From: Arthrobacter sp. UNC362MFTsu5.1 | GTDB taxonomy: Bacteria > Actinomycetota > Actinomycetes > Actinomycetales > Micrococcaceae | Length of the DNA stretch: 64,000 nt | Direction: 5' to 3' | NCBI RefSeq assembly: GCF_000685965.1 | Contig: NZ_JMLE01000001.1 | Span: 124,001-188,000 of the forward strand | In this document: piece after piece, positions 1 to 8,282 of the stretch | Position numbering within the stretch: the first letter of the stretch is position 1 | Layout of the letters: every line of letters begins with the position of its first letter | Notes under the pieces: generated by a model | Databases searched by the model: none | What the model saw: the letters and a program-made list of their open reading frames with translations, nothing else | What the model was told of the DNA's origin: nothing | Program-made: the position numbers and the translations under genes

Positions 1-636
1 GATGCTGACCGGGTGGTGGCGTTCCCGCCAGGTACGTGCCTTGGCCCGGAACCGGGAAGGAACCAGTTCCCCGGCCGGGCACCCGCGGGCCGGCAGCGGT
101 GCGTCGGGGTCCAGGAAATGCGCTTCCAGGGCAGCTGAACCTGCGGGATCCAGGCCGGAGGTTTCGTCGACGACGATCCGGGCGTGCTGCCAGGAGATCG
201 TCCCGGCGTGCAGGGCGGCCAGCGTCAGCGGCAGCGCCGTGGTCAGGGCCAGGGCGTCGGAGATGAGGGCACCGGCGGTGCGTTCGGTGACGGTCAGGAC
301 GCAGGCGAGCTCGGCAATGATGGCCATCTCCTGGGCGGTGCTCTCCTGCGGGGAGTCCGCCGGTGGTGCCAGGGCGTTGGCCGCCCGCAGGTACTCGGCA
401 GTCAGCCGCACTTTCAAAGCAGCGGTCCGGGCTTCCTGCCGGGCCAGCTCGGCCAGGGCGTCCAGGCAGTCATCCGCCAGCTCCCGCAACGGATCAGCGC
501 CCGGCGGCAGGCCGCCGTCGGGCCCCTCAGCGCGTTCCGCGCCGGAACCGAAATACGACGCCAGCACGGCAGTGGACTCAGCGACGGCCGCCATCGCCTC
601 GCTGCTCTCCGCGCTCCATGCCGTGCTGCTGTCCAT
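1..636 (-). CDS. DUF222 (13E12-repeat) protein, N-terminal part, probable HNH endonuclease
   Basis: The reverse strand is open from an ATG at 636 to the window edge (212 codons, no stop), so the gene continues outside. It begins MDSSTAWSAESSEAMAAVAE and contains an alanine/leucine-rich helical region with the ELA..L..TERTAG..ISDAL pattern and SWQHARIVVDE, typical of DUF222. Family knowledge: DUF222 proteins are abundant in Arthrobacter and usually end in an HNH nuclease domain, which would lie outside this window. A damage-type promoter ends six bases before the ATG, so the transcript may be leaderless. An alternative GTG lies two codons upstream. The family call is solid; nuclease activity is inferred. 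Confidence 0.85.
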   Translation of the reverse strand, partial: MDSSTAWSAESSEAMAAVAESTAVLASYFGSGAERAEGPDGGLPPGADPLRELADDCLDALAELARQEARTAALKVRLTAEYLRAANALAPPADSPQESTAQEMAIIAELACVLTVTERTAGALISDALALTTALPLTLAALHAGTISWQHARIVVDETSGLDPAGSAALEAHFLDPDAPLPARGCPAGELVPSRFRAKARTWRERHHPVSI

Positions 637-642
637 ACCCAC

Positions 643-665
643 AGCATCTCAGCAGGCACCGACAT
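643..665 (-). promoter_or_regulatory. RecA-NDp/PafBC-type promoter of the DUF222 gene
   Basis: On the minus strand the sequence reads ATGTCGGTG, eight bases, then GATGCT, six bases before the start codon. The mycobacterial RecA-NDp consensus is tTGTCRgtg-N8-TAnnnT, so the -35-like part is nearly perfect and the -10 matches A and T at the right spacing (T to G at its first base). This implies DNA-damage induction and a leaderless mRNA. Inference from motif only. Confidence 0.55.
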
Positions 666-709
666 TCTTCGATGCAGCCGCTGGAACCGTCAGGGCGGCC
701 GCATGCGGA

Positions 710-1234
710 CTAGGTCTCTTTGGGCCGGGAATATGAGGACCCGGAGCGCGTCCGTTCCAGCAGGCCGAAGTCCACCATGTAGCGACGAAGCAACACGACG
801 TCGTCCGTATAACTGAGGAGCCGTTCATTGACCTGCTTTTCCGTCAGGTCCTCACCGGCCTTGATGGCCTCACTGACGATCCAGGCCAGGAGGTCCCGTC
901 GCTCCGCCTTGTTGGCCGGATACCTCTCGATCCTGCCCAAACGCATAAACCGGGCCACACCCTCCTGCGGCTGCCGCCGGGGTTGCTGCGTGAGAAGGTC
1001 ACGGAAAACCGACTCCGAAGCCACCAGTTCGCCGGCAGCATTCCGGTCAACAAGCCCGGAGTCAAGAAGGGCGGCGACGGCACGGTTACGCCGATGATCC
1101 TTCAGCTCAGCGACGGCATCTGGAAGTTTGGCGCCCAACACAATCCGGGCGTAAGCGGTCCGCGCATCGTTGTTGGCGAGGGCCGCCATGACTCGCCGCC
1201 AGTGGGGTCCGCCGTACCCCGTTCCTCCGGTCAC
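710..1234 (-). CDS. DUF2087 domain protein
   Basis: Encodes 174 aa. The C-terminal half (from about residue 98) carries the DUF2087 signature: RLGRIERYPANKAERRDLLA, an EDLTEKQVNERL helix, then LLRRYMVDFGLLER. DUF2087 occurs in small regulators and often follows a winged-helix-like region. Here the N-terminal 90 residues (WRRVMAALANNDARTAYARI) look like a small helical DNA-binding region, but no clear HTH signature is seen. It starts 4 bp after the SnoaL-like gene stop at 1239, so the two are probably one transcript. Function unknown; likely regulatory. Confidence 0.8.
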   Translation of the reverse strand: MTGGTGYGGPHWRRVMAALANNDARTAYARIVLGAKLPDAVAELKDHRRNRAVAALLDSGLVDRNAAGELVASESVFRDLLTQQPRRQPQEGVARFMRLGRIERYPANKAERRDLLAWIVSEAIKAGEDLTEKQVNERLLSYTDDVVLLRRYMVDFGLLERTRSGSSYSRPKET

Positions 1235-1238
1235 GTCG

Positions 1239-1637
1239 TCACTCGTTCACGGTGTCGGCGTGCCGATGCGCCACCCTCCATTCGCCGTCCTCGCGGCGAT
1301 AGATCTGGGTGGCGCGAAGGGTGTAACTGCGCGGCTGACCGTCGACGGACGTGGAAATATGCTCCAGGCCGGCGGTATAGGCCATGGCGCCGGCCACGTC
1401 GTACGCCTGCAGTTCGAAGCTGTAGGACGTGCAGTCGGAGAAGGCTCTCTCGAGCACAGCGAAGGCCTCGTCCACCTCCCGCTGCCCAAACGCATTCCGC
1501 CACGCGCCCAGGATGCTCACAGGCTCGTGCCGGGACCACAGCGCCCGGCGCGGGGCCGAATCGCCGTTATGGAGGGCCAGTTCCGCCTCATGCAGCGAGG
1601 ATTTAACCCAGGCCAGGAAGTCGTCGGCGTCGCTCAT
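1239..1637 (-). CDS. SnoaL-like / NTF2-fold protein
   Basis: Encodes 132 aa with the NTF2-like pattern of an N-terminal helix (FLAWVKSSLHEAELALHNGD), WSRHEPVSILGAW, a middle sheet (SYSFELQAYDVAGAMAYTAG) and a terminal RATQIYRREDGEWRVAHRHAD strand pair. That last block is characteristic of DUF4440/SnoaL_3 ketosteroid-isomerase-fold proteins. The substrate cannot be told. First gene of a pair with the DUF2087 gene. The ATG at 1637 is preceded by two tandem 26-bp repeats, each with a GGAGG on the coding strand; the nearer one can act as Shine-Dalgarno. Confidence 0.8.
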   Translation of the reverse strand: MSDADDFLAWVKSSLHEAELALHNGDSAPRRALWSRHEPVSILGAWRNAFGQREVDEAFAVLERAFSDCTSYSFELQAYDVAGAMAYTAGLEHISTSVDGQPRSYTLRATQIYRREDGEWRVAHRHADTVNE

Positions 1638-1642
1638 ACCTT

Positions 1643-1694
1643 AGTATGCCTCCGGCCGGGTGCTGATGAGTATGCCTCCGGCCGGGTGCTGATG
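1643..1694. repeat. 26-bp perfect tandem duplication (two copies)
   Basis: Positions 1643-1668 and 1669-1694 are identical 26-mers beginning AGTATGCCTCCGG. They lie directly upstream of the SnoaL-like gene start (minus strand) and duplicate a GGAGG Shine-Dalgarno-like sequence. Confidence 0.9.
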
Positions 1695-1707
1695 GCGATC
1701 AGCGGGT

Positions 1708-2874
1708 TCAGCCCGCCTCCCACGTCACCGGAAGCTCCTTGAGTCCGTAGACAATGGTGCTGTCCATCCGTTCCAGCCGGGACCCTGCGGCGACCGTTAG
1801 GCCTGGCAGCCGCGACAGAGTAGCCTCCAGCGCGATTCTGGCTTCAAGCCTGGCAAGTGGGGCGCCAAGGCAGAAGTGAATTCCCTGGCCGAACGCGAGA
1901 TGCCGGGAAGGGCCACGATCGATGTCGAACTCGTCGGGCTCCGTGAAGTGCCGCTCGTCGCGGTTCGCCGATCCGATCCATGCCACCAGCGGGGCGCCGG
2001 CCGGAATCTGAACGTCGCCCAAAGCAGTGTCGGCGGCCGCGACCCGGTACATGGACTGGACCGGTGAACGGTAGCGCAGCACTTCCTCGATGGCCTGCGG
2101 CAGCAGCTGCGGCTCGGCGAGGAGCCGTTCGAAGGTACCCGGCACTTCCGTGAAGGAAAGGACCGCGTTGCCGATCAGGTTGGTGGTCGTTTCGTTGCCG
2201 GCAACCAGCAGCAGGCTGCAGAAGCCCAGTAGTTCGGGCACGCTGAGCTTCTGCCCGTCAATCTCGGCCGAGAGCAAGTTACTGATCAGGTCGTTTCCAG
2301 GCTGCCTCCGGCGCTGTTCGATCAGGTCCAGGAAGTACCCGGTCATCTCAACGTTGGTGGCGTGGTGGTCAGCATCCTCCGCTCCGGACCGCGTTTGGCT
2401 AACGATGACATCGGACCACTGCTTGAAACGGTCGCGGTCACCAGGGGGTATGCCCATGAGTTCCGCTATGACGATCACCGGCAGCGGGTACGCCAGGCCC
2501 GCGATGAGGTCGGCCGTGCCCGCAGGAGCGATTCCGTCCAGCAGCTCATCCGTGAGGGCTGAGATGCGGGGAGCCAGCGCATCCACGGCCTTCGGGGTGA
2601 AGGCTTGGGTCACCAGCGAGCGCAACTGCCGGTGCCGGGGCGGATCCGTGGTGATCAGGCTCGCCGCAAACAGCTGGCCTGTCTCCGACGGATCGTCCCC
2701 GCCCATTCGTGAGGAGAAGGTTGCATGTTCGGACAGCACACGCTGGACGTTGTCATATCGGAAGACATGCCAGCTCCCGGATTGCTCGTCCTGGAAGACG
2801 GGTGAACTCTCCCGCATTGCCCGGTACTGGGGGAACGGGTCAAGCGATCGCGAATAGTCCGCTGCAAAGTCCAT
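1708..2874 (-). CDS. Cytochrome P450
   Basis: A complete 388-aa soluble bacterial P450 of the CYP107-like class. Seen: I-helix oxygen-binding motif AGNETTT at 225-231 (acid-alcohol pair replaced by E-T), K-helix ExxR as EVLR at 264-267, and the heme loop FGQGIHFCLGAPLAR with ligand Cys335. There is no fused reductase, so it needs partner ferredoxin and reductase encoded elsewhere. It lies downstream of a TetR gene on the same strand (109 bp gap), which suggests local regulation. The substrate is unknown; this class hydroxylates macrolides, fatty acids, terpenes and steroids. Confidence 0.95.
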   Translation of the reverse strand: MDFAADYSRSLDPFPQYRAMRESSPVFQDEQSGSWHVFRYDNVQRVLSEHATFSSRMGGDDPSETGQLFAASLITTDPPRHRQLRSLVTQAFTPKAVDALAPRISALTDELLDGIAPAGTADLIAGLAYPLPVIVIAELMGIPPGDRDRFKQWSDVIVSQTRSGAEDADHHATNVEMTGYFLDLIEQRRRQPGNDLISNLLSAEIDGQKLSVPELLGFCSLLLVAGNETTTNLIGNAVLSFTEVPGTFERLLAEPQLLPQAIEEVLRYRSPVQSMYRVAAADTALGDVQIPAGAPLVAWIGSANRDERHFTEPDEFDIDRGPSRHLAFGQGIHFCLGAPLARLEARIALEATLSRLPGLTVAAGSRLERMDSTIVYGLKELPVTWEAG

Positions 2875-2983
2875 GACTGGCCTCTCTGCTCAGCCCGGCA
2901 GTCATTCGGCCCTGGCCGAAGCGTCGGGGCGGTTGGGCCAACGGCCCGTGAGAACCTGAGCTTATCCAAGAAGGCCCGGCACG

Positions 2984-3574
2984 TCAGTAGGGAAGCGGTC
3001 CCGGGCTCTCGGCGTCCCGGGAGAGCAGTTCAACAGTCCGCACGATCGACGCTCGCCGGCGCGTCCCGTCCCCTGTCGGGGTAATCACGGCACGCACGTT
3101 CGGGATGGCCACCCAGGCGTGGCACAGCGTCACGATGGTCAACAGCAGGTCTTCGGCCGCAGCCTCAGTGATCGCCGGGAGCGCATGACGGATCTCAGCA
3201 GCCTTGTCCGCTGCCAGCAGCGCCCGACGTGCTGCGTCAACGGGATCGCCGCGCTCCAGTCCTTCCCAGAACGTCAGCCGGGCCAGGCCGGGAAAGCTGG
3301 TCGAGAAGTCGAAGTACCTGCCAGCGAAGTCGGCAACGGCCCCGGGACCCGAGCCCACTACGGGGAGGTCCTCCAATGCCGTCACGAGCTGACGCCCAAG
3401 TGCAGCTTCGAAGAGCTGTGCCTTGCCGCCGTAGTAAAAGTAGATCCGTTCGCGGTTGCACCCCGACGCCAGGGAGATCTGGTGGATTCGTGCCCCCGCG
3501 AAGCCGCGCTCCGAAAACTCGGAGATGGCGGCATCGAGCAGCTTCTCCCGTGTCGCATCCGTGTCCCAGGCCAT
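2984..3574 (-). CDS. TetR/AcrR family transcriptional regulator
   Basis: Encodes 196 aa. The N-terminal HTH is typical: TREKLLDAAISEFSERGFAG, then HQISLASGCNRERIYFYYGG, KAQLFEAAL. The C-terminal ligand-binding half is helical (ARLTFWEGLE, ALLAADKAAEIRHAL). It precedes the P450 on the same strand and is divergent from a small membrane protein gene. An inverted repeat 24 bp upstream of its start is a natural operator candidate, so autoregulation and control of either neighbour are plausible. The ligand is not predictable. Confidence 0.93.
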   Translation of the reverse strand: MAWDTDATREKLLDAAISEFSERGFAGARIHQISLASGCNRERIYFYYGGKAQLFEAALGRQLVTALEDLPVVGSGPGAVADFAGRYFDFSTSFPGLARLTFWEGLERGDPVDAARRALLAADKAAEIRHALPAITEAAAEDLLLTIVTLCHAWVAIPNVRAVITPTGDGTRRRASIVRTVELLSRDAESPGPLPY

Positions 3575-3597
3575 CGCGTCATTCTATCTCCAACTGT

Positions 3598-3620
3598 CCG
3601 TTTGCTTTTGCGGCAAACGG
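3598..3620. promoter_or_regulatory. Candidate TetR operator (inverted repeat)
   Basis: Perfect 8-bp arms CCGTTTGC (3598-3605) and GCAAACGG (3613-3620) are separated by 7 bases in the divergent TetR/membrane-protein intergenic region. A second palindrome AAACGTTT at 3643-3650 lies just before the membrane gene and shares the AAACG core. Size and placement fit TetR-family operators. Confidence 0.55.
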
Positions 3621-3659
3621 CTCGCTAGCATCAAGTCCAACTAAACGTTTGGAGAATGA

Positions 3660-3968
3660 GTGGAACACGATGGCAGGGCCCTGGCGGCAGATGAGACGGA
3701 CGTGCACCATCATCGACCCCCGGGCCTGGCGTCCATCCACACGAGGGCATTCATCACCTGGGTGGCGATCTTTCCCATGGCGGCCCTGGGAATGTACGTG
3801 TTGGGAGTCGTTGCTCCGGAATGGCCTTCGGTCCTTCGAGCCTTCGTCCTGACCTTGGTGGTGGTCCCCACGGCCGTCTACTTTGCCGTTCCCCGGCTGT
3901 TGATGGTTCAGGGCCGGATCAGCGGTGCGGCACGCCAGCGCAGGCTCCGCCGCGCTGAAAGCCGGTAG
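3660..3968 (+). CDS. Small membrane protein with two TM segments
   Basis: Encodes 102 aa from a GTG at 3660, preceded by GGAG five bases away. The N-terminal 25 residues are hydrophilic with an HHH patch; two hydrophobic segments follow (AFITWVAIFPMAALGMYVLG and VLRAFVLTLVVVPTAVYFAV), then a basic tail (RQRRLRRAESR). The hairpin resembles the C-terminal membrane part of some antibiotic-biosynthesis-monooxygenase-like proteins, but the catalytic domain is absent. Divergent from the TetR gene with the inverted repeat between them, so it may be a repressor target. Function unknown. Confidence 0.7.
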   Translation: MEHDGRALAADETDVHHHRPPGLASIHTRAFITWVAIFPMAALGMYVLGVVAPEWPSVLRAFVLTLVVVPTAVYFAVPRLLMVQGRISGAARQRRLRRAESR

Positions 3969-4057
3969 CGTTGAAGGTTCCGCCGCGCTGAAGTCGTCCA
4001 GTCACAAGCCTGAACAAGCGCACGACGGCGGCTGGTTGCCTTGCGTGCCAGTCCGCC

Positions 4058-4786
4058 TTACGGTGTGAGCGGCTCCCGCAGAACGCGCAGTGCGAGGGCT
4101 GCGTCGCCGTCGATGACGGCCTTCTCCTGGAGGTTGGAGCGGCCCCAGAGCCCGAGGTACATGTCCGGTAATGCCGCGGTGACGGATGCCGCAGCGGTGC
4201 CGCTGCCCACGGTCCAAGCGCCCGCGCCCGCGCCGGTACCCGCTGCCCGGCCTCCCGCGCCGGGCACGCGGAACGAAACTGCCTGCTCCGGTGGCTGCAT
4301 TCGCCCCAGCCTCACCTGGCGCGGGGTGAACATCGCGAGGACCTCGTCGACGCCGTCGAGCAGGAAGTCCTTGCCCAAAGCCGGTGCCGCCCGTCCGGAC
4401 GCCTGGCAGGCGTCGATGAGGTGGACGGCGTGCTCGTGTGCCTGGCGCCGGAGCCAGAAGCCCGCTGTGCGCGGCGGCGGTCCAAAGTTCCAGCACGGTG
4501 CCCCGGGATCCAGGGACGCCATCGTCGCGAGGAACGGCTCGGCGCCCTCGATGAACCATGCGGCCGCACCCGTGGCCGGAGGCGCCGGTTCCTCGACGTA
4601 CTGCCCGCTGCGGACCACCGCTGCCGCCCAGCGTTCGATGGAGCCAAGGTGCCCGAACAGCTGTTCCAACGTCCACCCGGGGCAGGCCGGTACGGAACGG
4701 GACAGCACGTCGTCGGGCTGGCGGGCGAGCGCGGTGAGGCCTTCCAGGAGGCGGGCCAGCTCGGCGAGGTAGCGATCGGGCGACAT
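4058..4786 (-). CDS. Maleylpyruvate isomerase family (MDMPI/DinB fold) mycothiol-dependent enzyme
   Basis: Encodes 242 aa. It starts RYLAELARLLEGLTALARQP, then VPACPGWTLEQLFGHLGSIE, the classic MDMPI N-terminal motif whose His helps form the metal site. A second conserved block is WLRRQAHEHAVHLIDACQA (metal-binding HExxxH/D-type helix). The C-terminal domain (from about 165) holds a Gly/Ala-rich low-complexity loop before ALPDMYLGLWGRSN. Family members use mycothiol as cofactor; the substrate here is unknown. The longer alternative frame on the same strand lacks family motifs. Confidence 0.88.
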   Translation of the reverse strand: MSPDRYLAELARLLEGLTALARQPDDVLSRSVPACPGWTLEQLFGHLGSIERWAAAVVRSGQYVEEPAPPATGAAAWFIEGAEPFLATMASLDPGAPCWNFGPPPRTAGFWLRRQAHEHAVHLIDACQASGRAAPALGKDFLLDGVDEVLAMFTPRQVRLGRMQPPEQAVSFRVPGAGGRAAGTGAGAGAWTVGSGTAAASVTAALPDMYLGLWGRSNLQEKAVIDGDAALALRVLREPLTP

Positions 4787-4907
4787 GGGATGAGCCTAAC
4801 CCGCGGGCATCTGTTCTCCCCAAGGCAGATGTTGCTATCGTCGGAGGTGGACTGCCGGCCTGCGGTGCAGCTGGCGAGCCCTTCCGGCTACAGGACGAAG
4901 GTTCATC

Positions 4908-5728
4908 ATGAAGCGCACACGTCTTTCCGCTATCGGCCTCATGGCAGCTGCAGCCCTTGCCCTTGCCGGCTGCGGTTCCGGGTCCACCACACCGTCCGGC
5001 TCAGCCCCGGCGGGCGGCGCAGACACCTCCCTGAGCGACGTCAAGAGCGCAGGTGAGCTCAAGATCGGCACCGAGGGCACGTACAAGCCCTTCTCGTTCC
5101 ACGCCGACGGCAGCGGCGAGCTGACCGGGTACGACGTCGAGATCATCACCGCCGTCGCTGAAAAGCTCGGCGTCAAACCCTCCTTTCAGGAAACCCAGTT
5201 CGACGCCATCTTCGCCGGGCTGGAGGCCAAGAGATTCGACGTGGTGGCCAACCAGGTCTCCATCACCGACGAACGAAAGGCGAAGTACGAATTCTCCGAA
5301 CCGTACACGGTGAGCACCGGCGTCATTGTCACCAAGGCCGACGACAGCAGCGTCAGTTCCTTTGACACCTCAAGGGCAAGACCACCGCGCAGTCACTGAC
5401 CAGCAACTGGTACAAACTGGCTCAGGAAAGCGGCGCCAATGTCGAGGCCGTGGAAGGCTGGGCGCAGGCGATCACACTGCTCAAGCAGGGCCGTGTTGAC
5501 GCCACCATCAACGACAAACTGACGTATCTGGACTACCAAAAGACCGCGAAGGACAGCGGCATCAAGATCGCCGCCGAGACCACGGACAAATCGCTCAGTG
5601 CCCTCGCCTTCCGCAAGGGGTCAAGCAGCCTGGCCGAGGCCGTGAACAAGGCCCTCGGCGAACTGCAGACCGACGGCACGCTGACCAGGATTTCGCAGAA
5701 ATACTTTGACGCGGACGTCTCGAAGTAG
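4908..5728 (+). pseudogene. Amino-acid ABC transporter substrate-binding lipoprotein, frameshifted
   Basis: The N-terminal frame begins with a lipoprotein signal (LALAGC, Cys22) and the periplasmic-binding-protein start LKIGTEGTYKPFSFHADGSG, TGYDVEIITAVAEKLGV. It breaks after SSVSSFDT near 5369 and stops at 5399. The downstream frame continues the same protein exactly (LKGKTTAQSLTSNWYKLAQ ... VEGWAQAITLLKQGRVDAT ... LTRISQKYFDADV) to a stop at 5728. Inserting one C at 5369/5370 (CCTC to CCCTC) restores a single 274-residue protein of family 3 (cystine/polar amino acids). Permease and ATPase genes directly downstream are intact, so this may be a recent mutation or a sequencing error. Confidence 0.88.
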
Positions 5729-5764
5729 CGGGGTGGCGGCCGGCGGCGAGCGCAGCGTCAGCGC

Positions 5765-6430
5765 ATGACTATCAACTGGGACCTCGTCTGGAGCTCGCTG
5801 GGGCCCATCCTGACCGGCGCGGTAACGGGCACGATTCCGCTGGCACTGGCGTCCTTCGTCTTCGGGCTGCTGCTGGCACTGCTGATCGCGCTGATGCGGC
5901 TGAGCCGGAACCCCGTGTTCTCCACCGTTGCGCGGATGTACATCTCGGTCATCCGCGGCACACCCCTGCTGGTCCAGCTTTTCGTCATTTTCTACGGGCT
6001 TCCGTCGATCGGGGTCACCATCAGCCCGTGGCCCAGCGCCATCATCGCGTTCTCCCTGAACGTGGGCGGGTACGCGGCCGAGGTCATCCGCGCGGCCATC
6101 CTGTCCGTTCCCAAGGGCCAGTGGGAGGCGGGCCACACCATCGGCATGTCCCGCCGCCAGTCGCTGGTGCGCATCATCCTCCCGCAGGCCGCCCGGGTCT
6201 CGGTACCGCCCTTGTCCAACACGTTCATCAGCCTGGTCAAGGACACGTCGCTGGCGTCCCTGATCCTGGTCACCGAGCTCTTCCGCCAGGCGCAGCAGGT
6301 GGCGGCCTTCAGCCAGGAATTCATGCTGCTTTATCTGGAGGCAGCGGTTATCTATTGGATCATCTGCCTGGTCCTGGCCGGAGGCCAGTCCGCCCTGGAG
6401 AAGAGATTGGACCGCTATGTCGCCCACTGA
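5765..6430 (+). CDS. Polar amino-acid ABC transporter permease
   Basis: Encodes 221 aa, HisM/GlnP type, with about five TM segments. The conserved cytoplasmic EAA loop is EAGHTIGMSRRQSLVRIILP, followed by QAARVSVPPLSNTFISLVKD and TSLASLI, the standard ending of this family. An N-terminal SVIRGTPLLVQLFVIFYGLP segment is also diagnostic. It follows the frameshifted binding-protein gene by 36 bp and overlaps the ATPase gene by 14 bp, so all three form one import operon, probably for cystine or another polar amino acid. Confidence 0.95.
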   Translation: MTINWDLVWSSLGPILTGAVTGTIPLALASFVFGLLLALLIALMRLSRNPVFSTVARMYISVIRGTPLLVQLFVIFYGLPSIGVTISPWPSAIIAFSLNVGGYAAEVIRAAILSVPKGQWEAGHTIGMSRRQSLVRIILPQAARVSVPPLSNTFISLVKDTSLASLILVTELFRQAQQVAAFSQEFMLLYLEAAVIYWIICLVLAGGQSALEKRLDRYVAH

Positions 6431-7202
6431 ATCCGCTCTCCCGGACGATGCCGCGCTGCTTTCCGTACGGGGATTGCGCAAGGCATTCGGCAGCCATGAA
6501 GTGCTGAAATCCGTGGACGTGAACGTCCGACGCGGCGAAGTCGTGGCCCTGATCGGGCCGTCCGGGTCCGGTAAGACGACGGTCCTGCGGTGCCTCAACG
6601 GGCTCGAAATACCCGACGACGGCGTGGTGGACTTTGCCGGCCAGCTCGCCGTCGACTTTTCAGCGCCGGTGACCAAGAAGCAGCTGGCCGCCCTGAGGGA
6701 CCGGAGCGCCATGGTGTTCCAGCACTACAACCTCTTTCCGCACAAGACCGTCCTCGAAAACATCATCGAGGGCCCGGTCCAGGTGCAGAAGCGCCCCAAG
6801 GCCGAAGCCATCGCCGAGGCGAGGGAGCTGCTTGCCCGCGTGGGGCTGTCAGCGAAGGAGAAGAGCTACCCTTTCGAACTTTCCGGGGGGCAGCAGCAGC
6901 GTGTGGGCATTGTCCGTGCGCTGGCGCTGCGGCCGCAGCTCCTTCTCTTTGACGAGCCGACGTCAGCCCTGGACCCTGAGCTGGTGGGTGATGTACTGAC
7001 TGTCATCAAGGAGCTGGCGGACGAGGGCTGGACCATGGTGGTGGTTACCCACGAGCTGGCATTCGCCCGGCAGGTGGCCGACGAAGTCATCTTCATGGAC
7101 GGGGGCGTCGTGGTGGAACGAGGCCACCCGGACACTGTGCTGCGCGACCCGCGGGAGGAACGCACCCGGCAGTTCGTGGACCGGCTGCTCAACCCGTTCT
7201 AG
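6417..7202 (+). CDS. Polar amino-acid ABC transporter ATP-binding protein
   Basis: Encodes 261 aa. Walker A is GPSGSGKTT, Q-loop MVFQHYNLFPHKT, signature LSGGQQQR, Walker B LLLFDEPTSALDPE, and the switch His lies in VVVTHEL. This is the GlnQ/HisP/TcyN type, powering uptake through the upstream permease. The RDRSAMVFQHYNLF sequence and the short insert before it are usual for polar amino-acid importers. Translationally coupled to the permease through a 14-bp overlap. Last gene of the operon. Confidence 0.96.
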   Translation: MSPTESALPDDAALLSVRGLRKAFGSHEVLKSVDVNVRRGEVVALIGPSGSGKTTVLRCLNGLEIPDDGVVDFAGQLAVDFSAPVTKKQLAALRDRSAMVFQHYNLFPHKTVLENIIEGPVQVQKRPKAEAIAEARELLARVGLSAKEKSYPFELSGGQQQRVGIVRALALRPQLLLFDEPTSALDPELVGDVLTVIKELADEGWTMVVVTHELAFARQVADEVIFMDGGVVVERGHPDTVLRDPREERTRQFVDRLLNPF

Positions 7203-7295
7203 GGCCACGCCCTGAGCCGCTGCGCCAAGCCCGGCAGCCCTTGCCCCGTGATGGACCGCGGGGGAGGATAATTGGCAAACGGCAGGAGGCGCTCC

Positions 7296-8282
7296 ATGAC
7301 CCAGCAGCTCGGAAAATTTGAGAAATACCTGATCGAGGAATTCTTCGACGACTACCGTGCCGGTGCCATGAGCCAGCACACGTTTACCCGCCGGGTGGCG
7401 TTCATCACCGGGAGCATGGCCGCTGCTGCGGCCGCCATGGCCCTGGTGGGCTGCACGCCGCAGGAGCTTCCGCGCAGCACCGACCCGATGCCCACCCCGT
7501 CCGTAGCGTCAAACGGCACCGGCACGGCCACCGGCACCGCTTCCTCAGGCGCGGTGCCCGGAGCCAAAAGCCCGCTGTCCGTACCGGAGGGGGCGGCCGG
7601 CATCGTGGCTGCAACCGTGCGGTTCCCTTCCGCCGGCACCGACGTCAGCGGCTACCTTGCCCGGCCGGAAGGCGGCAAACCCGGAGCCGCCGTGCTCATC
7701 TGCCATGAGAACCGGGGGCTGACCCCGCACATCCAGGACGTGGCACGACGCTTCGCCAAAGCCGGCTACGCCGCCCTGGCCCTGGACTTGCTCAGCAGGG
7801 AGGGAGGAACGGCCAGCCTGGACCGGGACGCTGTCCCGGGTGCACTGACCCAGGCCGGAGCGAAGCGCCACGTCGCGGATTTTTCGGCAGCCTTCGAGTA
7901 CCTGAACTCACAGGACTTCGTCGATTCCGGGCGGATTGCCATGACGGGCTACTGCTTCGGCGGCGGCATCACGTGGCAGGCGGCGACGGAACTGTCCGGG
8001 CTGAAGGCCACCTCGGCGTTTTACGGTCCCGCCCCGGACCTGGACAAAGTCCCCGCCATCAAGCCGGCCGTCCTGGGCGTCTACGCCGAACTCGATGACC
8101 GCATCACCGGAGCGATGCCGGCCCTCCGCGATGCCCTTGCCGCCACTGATGTCCGGCACGAGCTAAAGGTTTATCCCGACGTCGACCATGCATTCCACAA
8201 CGACACCAGCGAGCGCTACAACGAGACCCAGGCCACCGCCGCCTGGAACGACACCCTGGCGTGGTTCAGCAAGTATGTCTAA
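7296..8282 (+). CDS. Dienelactone hydrolase family protein, exported lipoprotein
   Basis: Start chosen at ATG 7296 because a perfect AGGAGG (7284-7289) lies six bases upstream. The 328-aa product has an N-terminal cytoplasmic-looking stretch, a twin-arginine-like TRRVAFITG and a lipobox ending at Cys53, then a Thr/Ser/Gly linker. The alpha/beta hydrolase has nucleophile Cys220 in GYCFGGG, an acid in AELDDRI (about 267) and His298 in DVDHAFHN, the usual dienelactone hydrolase triad. An exported DLH is unusual but common in this genus; the true substrate is unknown. Overlaps the CPBP gene by 8 bp. Confidence 0.88.
   Translation: MTQQLGKFEKYLIEEFFDDYRAGAMSQHTFTRRVAFITGSMAAAAAAMALVGCTPQELPRSTDPMPTPSVASNGTGTATGTASSGAVPGAKSPLSVPEGAAGIVAATVRFPSAGTDVSGYLARPEGGKPGAAVLICHENRGLTPHIQDVARRFAKAGYAALALDLLSREGGTASLDRDAVPGALTQAGAKRHVADFSAAFEYLNSQDFVDSGRIAMTGYCFGGGITWQAATELSGLKATSAFYGPAPDLDKVPAIKPAVLGVYAELDDRITGAMPALRDALAATDVRHELKVYPDVDHAFHNDTSERYNETQATAAWNDTLAWFSKYV

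Noticed and set aside
4002..4823. Alternative longer minus-strand frame over the MDMPI gene
   Set aside because: Arg/Gly-rich product without motifs; the 4058-4786 frame has clear family signatures.
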